A stretch of DNA of 6,982 nucleotides from Holophagales bacterium UBA5066 (GTDB lineage: Bacteria > Acidobacteriota > Thermoanaerobaculia > UBA5066), in assembly GCA_002414905.1 (NCBI GenBank), contig DIAY01000025.1:1737-8718 (forward strand), read 5' to 3'. Positions 1-6,756 of the stretch are shown here, piece after piece. Within the stretch, counting starts at the first letter, position 1; every line of letters starts with the position of its first letter. The position numbers and the translations under genes were made by a program. The notes below the pieces were generated by a model. That model did no database searches. It was given only the letters and a program-made list of their open reading frames with translations, and was not told where the DNA came from.

Positions 1-563
1 GTCGGCTCGTCGGCGACGAGGAGCCCCGGTCCTCCCGCCAGCGCCAGAGCGATCATCGCGCGCTGCTGCATCCCACCAGACATCCGGTGCGGCAGGTCGC
101 CCATCCGCGCCTCCGGGTCCGGCAGCGCCACGCGCGAGAGCCACGCAAGCGCTTCCACGCGGGCCTCGGAGCGGGACAGGCCGCGGTGACGCCGGAGCAC
201 GGCGACCAGTTCGCTGCCGATCGTCCTCACGGGATCCAGGGCGGCGCCCGGCTCCTGGAATACGAAGCCGATTCCTCCGCCGCGCAGGTGGCGCAGCTCC
301 TGTGCCGAAAGCGCGCCGACGTCGCGCCCTTCGAAGAGGATTTCTCCGGCGACCCGCCGTCCCGGCTCGGGCACGAGATCGAGGAGAGAGAGGCCTGTGA
401 CCGTCTTGCCCGAGCCCGACTCGCCGACGAGGGCCACGACCTCACCCCGCTCCATGTCGAACGACACCTCGTCGACGACGCGCGTCCCGCCGAACGCCAC
501 AGCGAGGGACCGTACGGAGAGGAGCGGCGCGTCGCTCGGGCCTGCGGAGGGGGCGCGGCTCAT
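1..563 (-). CDS. Opp/Dpp-type ABC transporter ATP-binding protein (partial, C-terminus outside window)
   Basis: This is the ATPase subunit of a peptide/nickel-class (Opp/Dpp) ABC importer, which hydrolyses ATP on the cytoplasmic face of the membrane to drive uptake. About 187 residues are visible. Walker A GESGSGKT is at residues 47-54 and the Q-loop Gln at 103, inside FQEP...LDPVRTIG, which is the Opp/Dpp version of that segment. The ABC signature SGGMQQR is at 162-168, followed by Walker B LLVADEP at 181-187, where the window ends. The usual family length is about 270-330 residues, so the D-loop, H-loop and C-terminal peptide-transporter domain lie outside. The ATG at 561-563 is preceded by GAGG five bases upstream and places Walker A at the normal distance. 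It is transcribed divergently from the deoxyhypusine-synthase-like gene. The permease and binding-protein genes are not in the window, so the substrate cannot be given; peptide is the family default. The ATPase assignment is firm; DppD versus OppD is not resolvable. Confidence 0.93.
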   Translation of the reverse strand, partial: MSRAPSAGPSDAPLLSVRSLAVAFGGTRVVDEVSFDMERGEVVALVGESGSGKTVTGLSLLDLVPEPGRRVAGEILFEGRDVGALSAQELRHLRGGGIGFVFQEPGAALDPVRTIGSELVAVLRRHRGLSRSEARVEALAWLSRVALPDPEARMGDLPHRMSGGMQQRAMIALALAGGPGLLVADEP

Positions 564-576
564 CGGAGCCTCGATG
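561..576. promoter_or_regulatory. Imperfect dyad carrying start signals on both strands
   Basis: The 16-base segment CATCGGAGCCTCGATG matches its own reverse complement at 12 of 16 positions. Its left edge, read on the minus strand, is the ATG of the ABC ATPase, with GAGG five bases before it. Its right edge is an ATG on the plus strand (574-576), with GGAG five bases before it, in frame with the deoxyhypusine-synthase-like gene. It may be a coincidence of two start regions, or a binding site that affects both genes. No regulator or transcript data support either reading. Confidence 0.3.
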
Positions 577-594
577 ATACCGGCGCGACGCCCC

Positions 595-623
595 TTTCCG
601 TTTCCATCCGGCCCTGCTACGGT
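595..623 (+). promoter_or_regulatory. Weak candidate promoter for the deoxyhypusine-synthase-like gene
   Basis: An extended -10-like element, TGCTACGGT, occupies 615-623 and fits TGnTAnnnT. A poor -35-like TTTCCG lies 17 bases upstream of its hexamer, at 595-600. Initiation about seven bases downstream would fall at roughly 630-634, almost on the ATG chosen for the gene, so the transcript would be leaderless or nearly so. That agrees with the absence of a Shine-Dalgarno sequence just before that ATG. The match is weak and the sigma factor preferences of the host are unknown. Confidence 0.25.
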
Positions 624-633
624 TCCCGGCCGT

Positions 634-1896
634 ATGGCCAAGCTGAAAACGAAAAGCCCGTTCCTTTCCGGCCGCAGGATCGCTCCCCGGCCCGTCAGTG
701 GCAGCGTCCGGGCCGCCGACCTGATCGACCAGACCTTCTCGGCGTACAACGCCGCCCGCCTCCGGGAGGGTTGTGGCCTTTTCGTGAAGAGGATGCTCGA
801 CCCGGACGTCACCGTCGGTGTCTCGCTGACGGGCGCGCTCACCCCCGCGGGGCTCGGTCTGGCCTGTCTCATCCCGCTGATGAAGGCCGGCTTCATCGAC
901 TGGATGATCTCGACCGGTGCGAACCTCTACCACGACGTCCACCACGGGCTCGGGATGCCGATCCACGAGGGGAAGCCGACGTTCGACGACGTGGCCCTGC
1001 GCAACGACGGCGTCATCAGGATCTACGACATCGTCTTCCCCTACGAGGTCCTCCTCGACACCGACGCCTTCTTTCGCGAGATGCTCAAGGCGCCCGATTT
1101 CCAGCGGCCGATGTCGACGGCCGAGTTCCACTGGCTCGCGGGACGCTACCTGGCGGCGCGCCAGAAGAAGCTCGGGGTCCCGCCGGACCAGTCGGTCCTC
1201 GCCTCGGCCTACCGGTACGACGTCCCGCTCTACACGAGCTCCCCGGGCGACTCCTCGATCGGCATGAACGTCGCGAGGCGCGCCCTCGAGGGAGGAAGCT
1301 TCTCCTTCGACGTCTCGGCCGACGTGAACGAGACCGCCTCGATCGTCTACGCGGCCAAACGGGCGGGCGGACGCAGCGCGGTCCTCATCATCGGAGGCGG
1401 AAGCCCGAAGAACTTCCTGCTCCAGACCGAGCCCCAGATCCAGGAAGTCCTCGGGATCGACGAAGCGGGTCACGATTTTTTCCTCCAGTTCACCGACGCG
1501 AGGCCCGACACGGGCGGCCTTTCAGGCGCGACGCCTTCCGAGGCGGTTTCATGGGGAAAGATCGACCCGAGCGCCCTCCCCGACACCGTCGTCTGCTACT
1601 GCGACGCGACGATCGCTCTGCCTCTCCTGACGGCCTACGCCCTGGCGCGGCACGCACCGCGGCCTCTCAGGCGGCTCTACCGGAGACGGGACGAGATGAT
1701 GGAAACGCTTCGCTCGGCGTTCGATGCGGCCCGGCGCGGCGAGGGGTTGAGCACGAGGGCTCCGGTCGACTACCACGAGAGGCTTCAGGAGAAAGCCCCG
1801 GGCAGGAAGACGCAGGGAACCTCCCGGACGAACTCCGGCCATGGAGGGACGAAAAAGACAGGGCCGGCAAAAGGGAAGCGGTCCGGGAAGGCCTGA
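634..1896 (+). CDS. Deoxyhypusine synthase family protein (bacterial DHS-like, possible homospermidine synthase)
   Basis: The 420-residue protein belongs to the NAD-dependent deoxyhypusine synthase family, which moves an aminobutyl group from spermidine onto a lysine or amine. Family hallmarks: STGANLYHDVHHGLG at 93-107, TSSPGDSSIGMN at 201-212, FDVSADVNE at 225-233, the glycine motif GGGSPKNF at 254-261, and SGATPSEAVSWGKI ending at 310. The last motif carries the lysine (K309) that forms the enamine intermediate in the eukaryotic enzyme. The His-His that follows GGGxxK in the eukaryotic family is Asn-Phe here (260-261), a difference I recall from bacterial homologues. Bacteria lack eIF5A, so true hypusination is unlikely; homospermidine or a related polyamine is a plausible product, but this is inference. 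The catalytic core ends near residue 380. A basic tail of about 35 residues (10 Lys/Arg) follows and makes the protein longer than the usual 310-370. The ATG at 634 gives a normal N-terminus; an in-frame ATG at 574 with a better ribosome site would add 20 residues. Confidence 0.9.
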   Translation: MAKLKTKSPFLSGRRIAPRPVSGSVRAADLIDQTFSAYNAARLREGCGLFVKRMLDPDVTVGVSLTGALTPAGLGLACLIPLMKAGFIDWMISTGANLYHDVHHGLGMPIHEGKPTFDDVALRNDGVIRIYDIVFPYEVLLDTDAFFREMLKAPDFQRPMSTAEFHWLAGRYLAARQKKLGVPPDQSVLASAYRYDVPLYTSSPGDSSIGMNVARRALEGGSFSFDVSADVNETASIVYAAKRAGGRSAVLIIGGGSPKNFLLQTEPQIQEVLGIDEAGHDFFLQFTDARPDTGGLSGATPSEAVSWGKIDPSALPDTVVCYCDATIALPLLTAYALARHAPRPLRRLYRRRDEMMETLRSAFDAARRGEGLSTRAPVDYHERLQEKAPGRKTQGTSRTNSGHGGTKKTGPAKGKRSGKA

Positions 1897-1936
1897 GCGT
1901 ACCCACCGTCGCCTGGCCTCCGGCCCGGCCCTCAGG
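1892..1936. terminator. Possible bidirectional stem-loop between convergent genes
   Basis: The two convergent genes end 35 bases apart. CCTGAG (1892-1897) and CTCAGG (1931-1936) are exact inverted repeats, each containing a stop codon. Between them GGCC-TCC-GGCC (1915-1925) can form an inner hairpin. Neither side has a run of T, so a classical intrinsic terminator is not supported. The long spacing between the outer arms makes the structure weak. Confidence 0.22.
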
Positions 1937-4900
1937 ACGCTACGTGGGGCTTGAGCTCCTTGAGCCGATCGGGAACGTCGCGGTACCCGGCGTTGGCGCC
2001 GAAGATCTCGAGGTAGGTTCGGTAGGCCGCTTCGCGGTCTCCGACCTGCTCGTGGACCCCGGCGAGGGCGTACTGGATGCCGAGCCGGTCGTCTTCCTTG
2101 ATGCCGATCGTCTCGAGCCCCTTGCGGTACCACTTCACGGCGAGCTGAGGGAGGCCCTTCTCGAGGAAGCACAGACCCAGCATCGCGCAGCACTCCACGG
2201 CGTGAAGCGGGTCCTTGGCGGCGAGCTGGAACTCGCCGATCGCCTCGTCGGTCAGGCCCATCTCCTTGTAGGCGATCCCGAGGTTGTAGTGGGTCTCGAA
2301 GTCCTCGGGGGAGAGCTGCTGCTCGACCCCCTTCTTGAAGTCGCGGAAAATCTCCTCGAGGGAAACCTCCCGCCCTTCCTCCGGAGGCACGATCTCGACG
2401 TCACGGCGTAGCTCGGTGTGGAGCTCGTCGGCGAAGTTGAAGAACTCCTGCTCGTCGGAGAAGAGACCCGAGTCGTCGACGGCCGGGGACCCGGCCGGGA
2501 AGACCTGCGCCGGCACGCTCGTCGACGGCGACTCGCGAACCATGTCTTCCGTCAGTGCCCTTCCCAGCTCGGCGTCGAGAACCGAGTCGAGGTCGTCGGA
2601 GAGGATGTCGTGCAGCGCCGCACGTGAGGCGTCAGAGCCCCCACGTCCTCCTTCGAGGCGCAGCCGCCGGGCGGCGAGCTCGGGATCTCCGGGGAAGCGG
2701 CCTTCGAGCGACTGGAGGCGCTCGGCGGCGTCGACGACCATCCCCTGTTCGAGGCAGAAGTCGAGCTCGGAAAGCTCCTCCGGAGATGGCCCGGCCGGAA
2801 CCTCGACGGCGACCTCGAGATCGGGTGCCGCCGTCTCCGGCGGGGAAAAGTCCTGTCTGACGGAGAGCTCGCCGATCTCCTCCGAGATCTGAGCTTCGAC
2901 GGGTTCGACCGGCACGATCTCAGGCTGCGACGGCTCCTCCGCCATCGCAGCAGGAGCAGGCGTCTCCGGAACGGCAGCCGGGACCGGGACAGGGGCCGGA
3001 GGAGCCGGCTTCCGGAACGAACGGAGGAATTCGTCGGAAAGGACCGGCTCGATCTTCGAAGGCTTCCCGGGCTTCGCCTTCGGCGCCTTCGCGCCGAGGA
3101 GATCCAGCTCGACGTCCTCGGGTCGGACGGTTCGGACCTTCTTCGACGGCGGGGCCGCCGGACCTTTCCCAAGGCCGAGGATATCTTCGGTCGACAGCTT
3201 CGGCCTGGCCTTCGGCCGGCCTTCGGGGACGATGGCTTCGTCCGGCCGGATGGCCTCGACAACTGCTTCGGGTTCTCCGACAGTCTCCGAAATCGGCGAG
3301 GGCTCCTCGACCGCCGGCCCCGCCAGCTCCGCAGCTGGCGCTTCTTCCGGCGAGAGTCCTTCAGCCGCCGGATCGGCCGATTCGAGATACGGCTCGCCCT
3401 CGGCAGGGGCCCCCACGAACGCCTCCGGTGCGGTTTCCAGCTCGACGGGCACGACAGCCGGCACGACGGCGGAGATCACTTCCGTCGGCGGCTCCTCCAA
3501 CGCCTGGAGGTCGAGAACCGGGATCGCGTCCGGCTCGGCCGGCTCGACCAGTTCCGCCGGCGACTCCTCGACTTCCGACGAGACCTCTATCTCGGACGGC
3601 TCGTCCGGTGGAGCTGCGACAGCTGTCTCCGCCTCGTCTGCCTCTCCCGCCGTGAGCGCCTCGGCCTCAGCCTCCTCGAGGACGAACTCTTCAGCAGGTG
3701 GCGTGTCCACGGGGACCGGAGAGACTTGCGGTTCGGGCGAGATCTCCCGTAGAGGCTCGCCGAGAAGTCCCTCGAGACCGCGGATACGATCCTCGCGCCC
3801 GGTGGCTCCGTAGGCTTCGGCCAGGATCTCGGCCTGTTCGCGCGCCTCCGCGCGGCTTCCCTGTTCGAGGAAGAGCTCGAAGAGCTTCTCGCGGATCCTG
3901 AGGTTGTCCGGCACCCGTTCGATCCAGGGCCGGAGCTGGTCCACGGCCTTCTCGAGAAGCCCGTATCTCCGGAAGACGTCGGCCTCGACCAGGGCGTCGT
4001 CGAGCGCCGCGTCTCCCGACGTGGGTCGAGGAAGCGCTCCGAACGAGGCCGGACCATGCGCTTCCTCCTCCGGTTCCGGTTCCGGTTCCGCTTCCGGAAA
4101 CAGAGTCGAGGGCCATGCCATCTCGGGCAGCTCGACGGACTCCAGGTGCGGAACCGGGAAAGACTCCGCGCCGAGAGCGACCCCGGGTCCGAAGCCCGGC
4201 GGTGGCTCGAGGGAGAGGTCGAGCGCTGAAAAGTCGACCAGAATCGGCGGTGCAACGGACTCAGGCGGGAGCACCGCCTGTTCGTGGAGCTCTTCGATCT
4301 CCTCGATCTCCTCGGCCCGGAAGGCGGGCTGAGGGTCCGCCGCACGAGCGGCCTCGGCCTGGCGCGCCTCGTAAGCATCGAGCGCCTCTGCCGCCGATAC
4401 GGAGCCCCAGGAGGGCTCGAACTCGTCCGTGCGCTCAAAGGCGGGAGCACTCGCGGGAGGAACGATCAGCCCTCTCCGCGGTGTCGGCGGCGGAGCTGCG
4501 AAGCCCCGGGGTGGCGTCACCGGCGGGAGCGGCACCTCGGCGGCAACGACGGGACCCGGTGCTTCGACCACCTCTGCATCGTCGAGGTCGAACTCGAACT
4601 CGTCGACCGACTCGACAGCCTCGGGAGCCACGAAAGACGGCGGTGTCGGGGCCGGCGCGGGTTCCGTCCGCGGCGGAAGGGACTCGAAGCCCGAGAGCGA
4701 GACCTCCATTTGCCGGTCCATCGTCGACGGAGGGACGCGCGGAGGGACGACCGGCGCAACGGCCGCCTGGGGCTCGAGCTGGGCGAGACGGGAGCGGAAC
4801 TCGGCGTTGTCCGGCTGGACGCGGGTGCAAAGGCGCAGGAGATCCGCAGCCTCGGCGACTTTCCCCTTCTTTCGATACAGCTCCGCAAGGGCGGACCGGA

Positions 4901-5933
4901 AGGGCAGGGCCGTTGCCTCGTCGCCAATTCCCGAGGCGATGTCGACGATCTTCTTGACGAGATCGTCGACATCGGGCGCGGCCCGCGCGATCGGGACGAG
5001 AAGGGCGAGCGCCTTCTTCGCCTCTCCCTTGCGGACCGCGGCGTCCGCGAGGGGGGCCGCCGCCAGCCACGCGAGATCGGGACGCCGCCCCTTGAGCTGA
5101 ATCTTCACGACCGCAGCCAGGACGTCTTCGTTTTCCGGATCGACCGCGCGGGCTTTGTCGGAGAAGCTCCGCGCCTCGGCCATGTCGTTCGCGGCAAGTG
5201 CCGTCTCGGCGTAGAGAAGGAACAGCGGAACGGAGCGCGGGCTCGCCTCCAGCCCCTTGCGGAGCGCGGACCGTGCCGGCTCGATCGAGTTGATCGACAG
5301 CAGGAGGGGAACGAGGGTCCGCAGAATCTCGACGTTGTCCGGGGCCAGCTTCAGGGCCTTCTCGTAGACCCGGATCGCCTCCTCGTTCGCACCGCGCTCG
5401 GCGAGCGCCCCCGCGACGACCGCGTACTCCCGGAGCGCCTCGGGAATCCGTTTGGCCTGCGTGAAGAGGTCGGCGAGCTTCACGTGGAGCTGCAGGTTCT
5501 GCGGCTCGATGCCGACCATCTTCTGGTAGATCCCGATCGTGCCACCGAGGTTATCCTGCTTCAGGAGGTAGTCGGCGAGGACCTGGTAATTGCTCTTGGC
5601 TTCCATCCAGAGCTGCTGCTTGACGTACAGCTCCGCGAGTTTCTCGTAGATGTCGAGCCGGGCCGGGTCGAGCTTGTTGATCTTCTTGTACATCGCGATG
5701 GCCCGGACGTAGAAGCCGTCCCGGGCGTAGTACTCGGCGATGCGCAGGAAGTAGCTGATCGACTCGTCGTTCCTGCCGAGCCGGACGTTGAGGTCGCCGG
5801 CCTTGTTCAGGATGTTGATGTCGTTCGGGGTCTCCTCGAGGACCTTCAGGTAATCCCGCAGTGCGGCATCGACCTTCCCCTTCTGCAGCGACTTCTCCGC
5901 AGACGAGATGAGGGCTTCCCGCTTGGTGGCCAC
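1932..5933 (-). CDS. Large TPR scaffold protein with long Pro/Glu/Ala-rich linker
   Basis: This 1333-residue protein has no recognised enzymatic motif, signal peptide or membrane segment, so it is probably a cytoplasmic scaffold. Residues 5-390 form about ten TPR-like helix pairs, e.g. AALRDYLKVLEETPND and EEAIRVYEKALKLAPDN. Residues 391-1185 are a mainly acidic Pro/Glu/Ala linker, probably disordered. It holds two helical islands (644-712 and 1050-1093), a basic stretch (905-975) and acidic-hydrophobic motifs such as DEFEFDLDD, VDFSALDLSLE and VELDLLG. Residues 1186-1333 form a C-terminal TPR block containing ETHYNLGIAYKEMGLTDEAI, a style I recall from deltaproteobacterial and acidobacterial TPR proteins. 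The start is GTG at 5931-5933. An in-frame TGA eight codons upstream, which is the rnhB stop, limits any extension, and no strong ribosome site precedes the GTG, suggesting translational coupling to rnhB. FimV-like proteins share the long acidic linker plus C-terminal TPR plan but carry LysM and membrane parts that are absent here. The partner and pathway are unknown. Confidence 0.9.
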   Translation of the reverse strand: MATKREALISSAEKSLQKGKVDAALRDYLKVLEETPNDINILNKAGDLNVRLGRNDESISYFLRIAEYYARDGFYVRAIAMYKKINKLDPARLDIYEKLAELYVKQQLWMEAKSNYQVLADYLLKQDNLGGTIGIYQKMVGIEPQNLQLHVKLADLFTQAKRIPEALREYAVVAGALAERGANEEAIRVYEKALKLAPDNVEILRTLVPLLLSINSIEPARSALRKGLEASPRSVPLFLLYAETALAANDMAEARSFSDKARAVDPENEDVLAAVVKIQLKGRRPDLAWLAAAPLADAAVRKGEAKKALALLVPIARAAPDVDDLVKKIVDIASGIGDEATALPFRSALAELYRKKGKVAEAADLLRLCTRVQPDNAEFRSRLAQLEPQAAVAPVVPPRVPPSTMDRQMEVSLSGFESLPPRTEPAPAPTPPSFVAPEAVESVDEFEFDLDDAEVVEAPGPVVAAEVPLPPVTPPRGFAAPPPTPRRGLIVPPASAPAFERTDEFEPSWGSVSAAEALDAYEARQAEAARAADPQPAFRAEEIEEIEELHEQAVLPPESVAPPILVDFSALDLSLEPPPGFGPGVALGAESFPVPHLESVELPEMAWPSTLFPEAEPEPEPEEEAHGPASFGALPRPTSGDAALDDALVEADVFRRYGLLEKAVDQLRPWIERVPDNLRIREKLFELFLEQGSRAEAREQAEILAEAYGATGREDRIRGLEGLLGEPLREISPEPQVSPVPVDTPPAEEFVLEEAEAEALTAGEADEAETAVAAPPDEPSEIEVSSEVEESPAELVEPAEPDAIPVLDLQALEEPPTEVISAVVPAVVPVELETAPEAFVGAPAEGEPYLESADPAAEGLSPEEAPAAELAGPAVEEPSPISETVGEPEAVVEAIRPDEAIVPEGRPKARPKLSTEDILGLGKGPAAPPSKKVRTVRPEDVELDLLGAKAPKAKPGKPSKIEPVLSDEFLRSFRKPAPPAPVPVPAAVPETPAPAAMAEEPSQPEIVPVEPVEAQISEEIGELSVRQDFSPPETAAPDLEVAVEVPAGPSPEELSELDFCLEQGMVVDAAERLQSLEGRFPGDPELAARRLRLEGGRGGSDASRAALHDILSDDLDSVLDAELGRALTEDMVRESPSTSVPAQVFPAGSPAVDDSGLFSDEQEFFNFADELHTELRRDVEIVPPEEGREVSLEEIFRDFKKGVEQQLSPEDFETHYNLGIAYKEMGLTDEAIGEFQLAAKDPLHAVECCAMLGLCFLEKGLPQLAVKWYRKGLETIGIKEDDRLGIQYALAGVHEQVGDREAAYRTYLEIFGANAGYRDVPDRLKELKPHVAS
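2379..4763 (-). other. Low-complexity linker region of the TPR protein
   Basis: This stretch encodes residues 391-1185, dominated by Pro, Glu, Ala and Val with few aromatic residues. It separates the N- and C-terminal TPR blocks and contains two short helical islands with TPR-like spacing, encoded at 3798-4004 and 2655-2786. A basic stretch encoded at 3006-3221 interrupts the acidic background. The boundaries are by eye from composition. Confidence 0.75.
4071..4097 (-). repeat. Short hexanucleotide tandem repeat in the TPR linker
   Basis: CGGTTC is repeated three times, followed by one variant copy CGCTTC. On the coding strand this encodes alternating Glu-Pro (EPEPEPEPE, around residues 614-622). 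Because the unit is six bases, gain or loss of a copy would change linker length without breaking the frame. It is short and may simply reflect Glu-Pro-rich coding. Confidence 0.6.
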
Positions 5934-5954
5934 GGCTGATCTTCGCCCGATTCC

Positions 5955-6695
5955 TCAGGCCGCCGCAATGGTCGATGCGGTTCGGCCCGAAGAAAGGACC
6001 CCCGCAAAGCTCAGGCGGTGGTCTGGCGAGGGCCCGTGACGCCTCAGCGCAGCGAGGTGGGCGGCGCTTCCGTAGCCCTTGTGCGCGGCGAACCCGTACC
6101 AGGGCTGCGCGGCGTCCAGCCCGCGCAGGACGGCATCCCGCGACGTCTTCGCGAGGATCGAGGCTGCGGCGATGCACGCCACGGTAGCGTCACCCCGGAC
6201 GACAGCCTTCTGGGAGATCGGCAGGCCCGGGATCGGGAAGCCATCGACGAGGACGAGATCGGGCTTCGTCCCGAAGGCGCCAAGGCCATCGAGGGCCCGC
6301 CGCATCGCCAGAAACGTCGCCGGAACGATCCCGAGGGCGTCGATCTCCGCGGCCGTGGCCGAGCCGACGCCCCACGCTACAGCCGCCTTCCTCACGCGCG
6401 GCGCGAGGTCCTCGCGCACCTCGGCCGAGAGGACCTTGGAATCGTCGAGTCCCGGGATGATCGTGGCGGCCGGCAGCACCACCGCGGCCGCGAACACGGG
6501 GCCGGCCAGCGCCCCCCGTCCGGCCTCGTCGAAGCCCGCGACGAGGAGCGCTCCACCGGCACGCGCCGCGTCCTCGGCCTCGAGGAGGGCGGCGACGCGC
6601 GCGTGCTCCCGCTCCACCGAGGAAGAACGGCCTTCCCGGCGCTCCGCCGCTGCGGTTCGGGTCGACGATCTCGGGGAGCCCGGTCGACGGTCCAT
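5955..6695 (-). CDS. rnhB: Ribonuclease HII
   Basis: RNase HII cleaves RNA in RNA/DNA hybrids and starts removal of single ribonucleotides misincorporated in DNA. The 246-residue product shows the family motifs in order: GFDEAGRG with catalytic D56 and E57, then LDDSKVLS at 84-90, LVDGFPIPG with D151, RGDATVACIAAASILAK with D169, and GYGSAAHLAALRRHGPSPDHRLSF near the C-terminus. The four acidic residues of the DEDD active site are therefore intact. The ATG at 6693-6695 has AGGAG four bases upstream. The reading frame stays open further into rplS, but that extension has no family similarity. With this start the first catalytic Asp is about 40 residues later than in short bacterial homologues, behind an Arg/Ser-rich and then helical segment. 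A GTG in frame near residue 27 is possible but lacks a ribosome site. The gene follows rplS, as in many bacteria, and is followed after 21 bases by the TPR gene. Confidence 0.95.
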   Translation of the reverse strand: MDRRPGSPRSSTRTAAAERREGRSSSVEREHARVAALLEAEDAARAGGALLVAGFDEAGRGALAGPVFAAAVVLPAATIIPGLDDSKVLSAEVREDLAPRVRKAAVAWGVGSATAAEIDALGIVPATFLAMRRALDGLGAFGTKPDLVLVDGFPIPGLPISQKAVVRGDATVACIAAASILAKTSRDAVLRGLDAAQPWYGFAAHKGYGSAAHLAALRRHGPSPDHRLSFAGVLSSGRTASTIAAA

Positions 6696-6734
6696 CCCTC
6701 TCCTCGTCCGGCGGACGCGGCGTGCGCGTCGTGG

Positions 6735-6750
6735 GGGGGCCTTCGCCCCC
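6735..6750 (-). other. Strong GC hairpin between rplS and rnhB
   Basis: On the transcribed strand GGGGGC and GCCCCC form a perfect six-pair stem around the four-base loop GAAG, starting seven bases after the rplS stop codon. No T-run follows, so it is not a standard intrinsic terminator. It could protect the rplS 3' end, partly attenuate transcription into rnhB, or act as a processing point that lowers rnhB output relative to a ribosomal protein gene. Confidence 0.5.
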
Positions 6751-6756
6751 GGAAGA

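Noticed and set aside
397..633. Upstream extension of the synthase frame to position 397
   Set aside because: Most of it is antisense to the ABC ATPase Walker A region, and the added residues do not resemble the family N-terminus.
442..1473. A 343-codon open frame on the minus strand opposite the synthase gene
   Set aside because: It overlaps both the ABC ATPase (another frame) and the motif-rich synthase, and its composition is that of an antisense shadow.
634..1896. True hypusine pathway in a bacterium
   Set aside because: No eIF5A-like or deoxyhypusine hydroxylase gene is in the window, and the histidine pair of the eukaryotic active site is not present.
87..2411. A 774-codon open frame on the plus strand
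   Set aside because: It runs antisense to the ABC ATPase, through the synthase gene in another frame and into the TPR gene. Its translation is Arg/Pro/Gly-rich with no family motif, typical of a shadow frame in GC-rich DNA.
1932..5933. FimV or pilus-assembly assignment for the TPR protein
   Set aside because: There is no LysM domain, signal peptide or membrane segment, and no pilus genes are adjacent.
4284..5939. A 551-codon open frame on the plus strand opposite the TPR gene
   Set aside because: It lies fully antisense to the well-supported N-terminal TPR repeats. Its Arg/Leu/Asp-rich translation mirrors the codon bias of the real gene and shows no domain.
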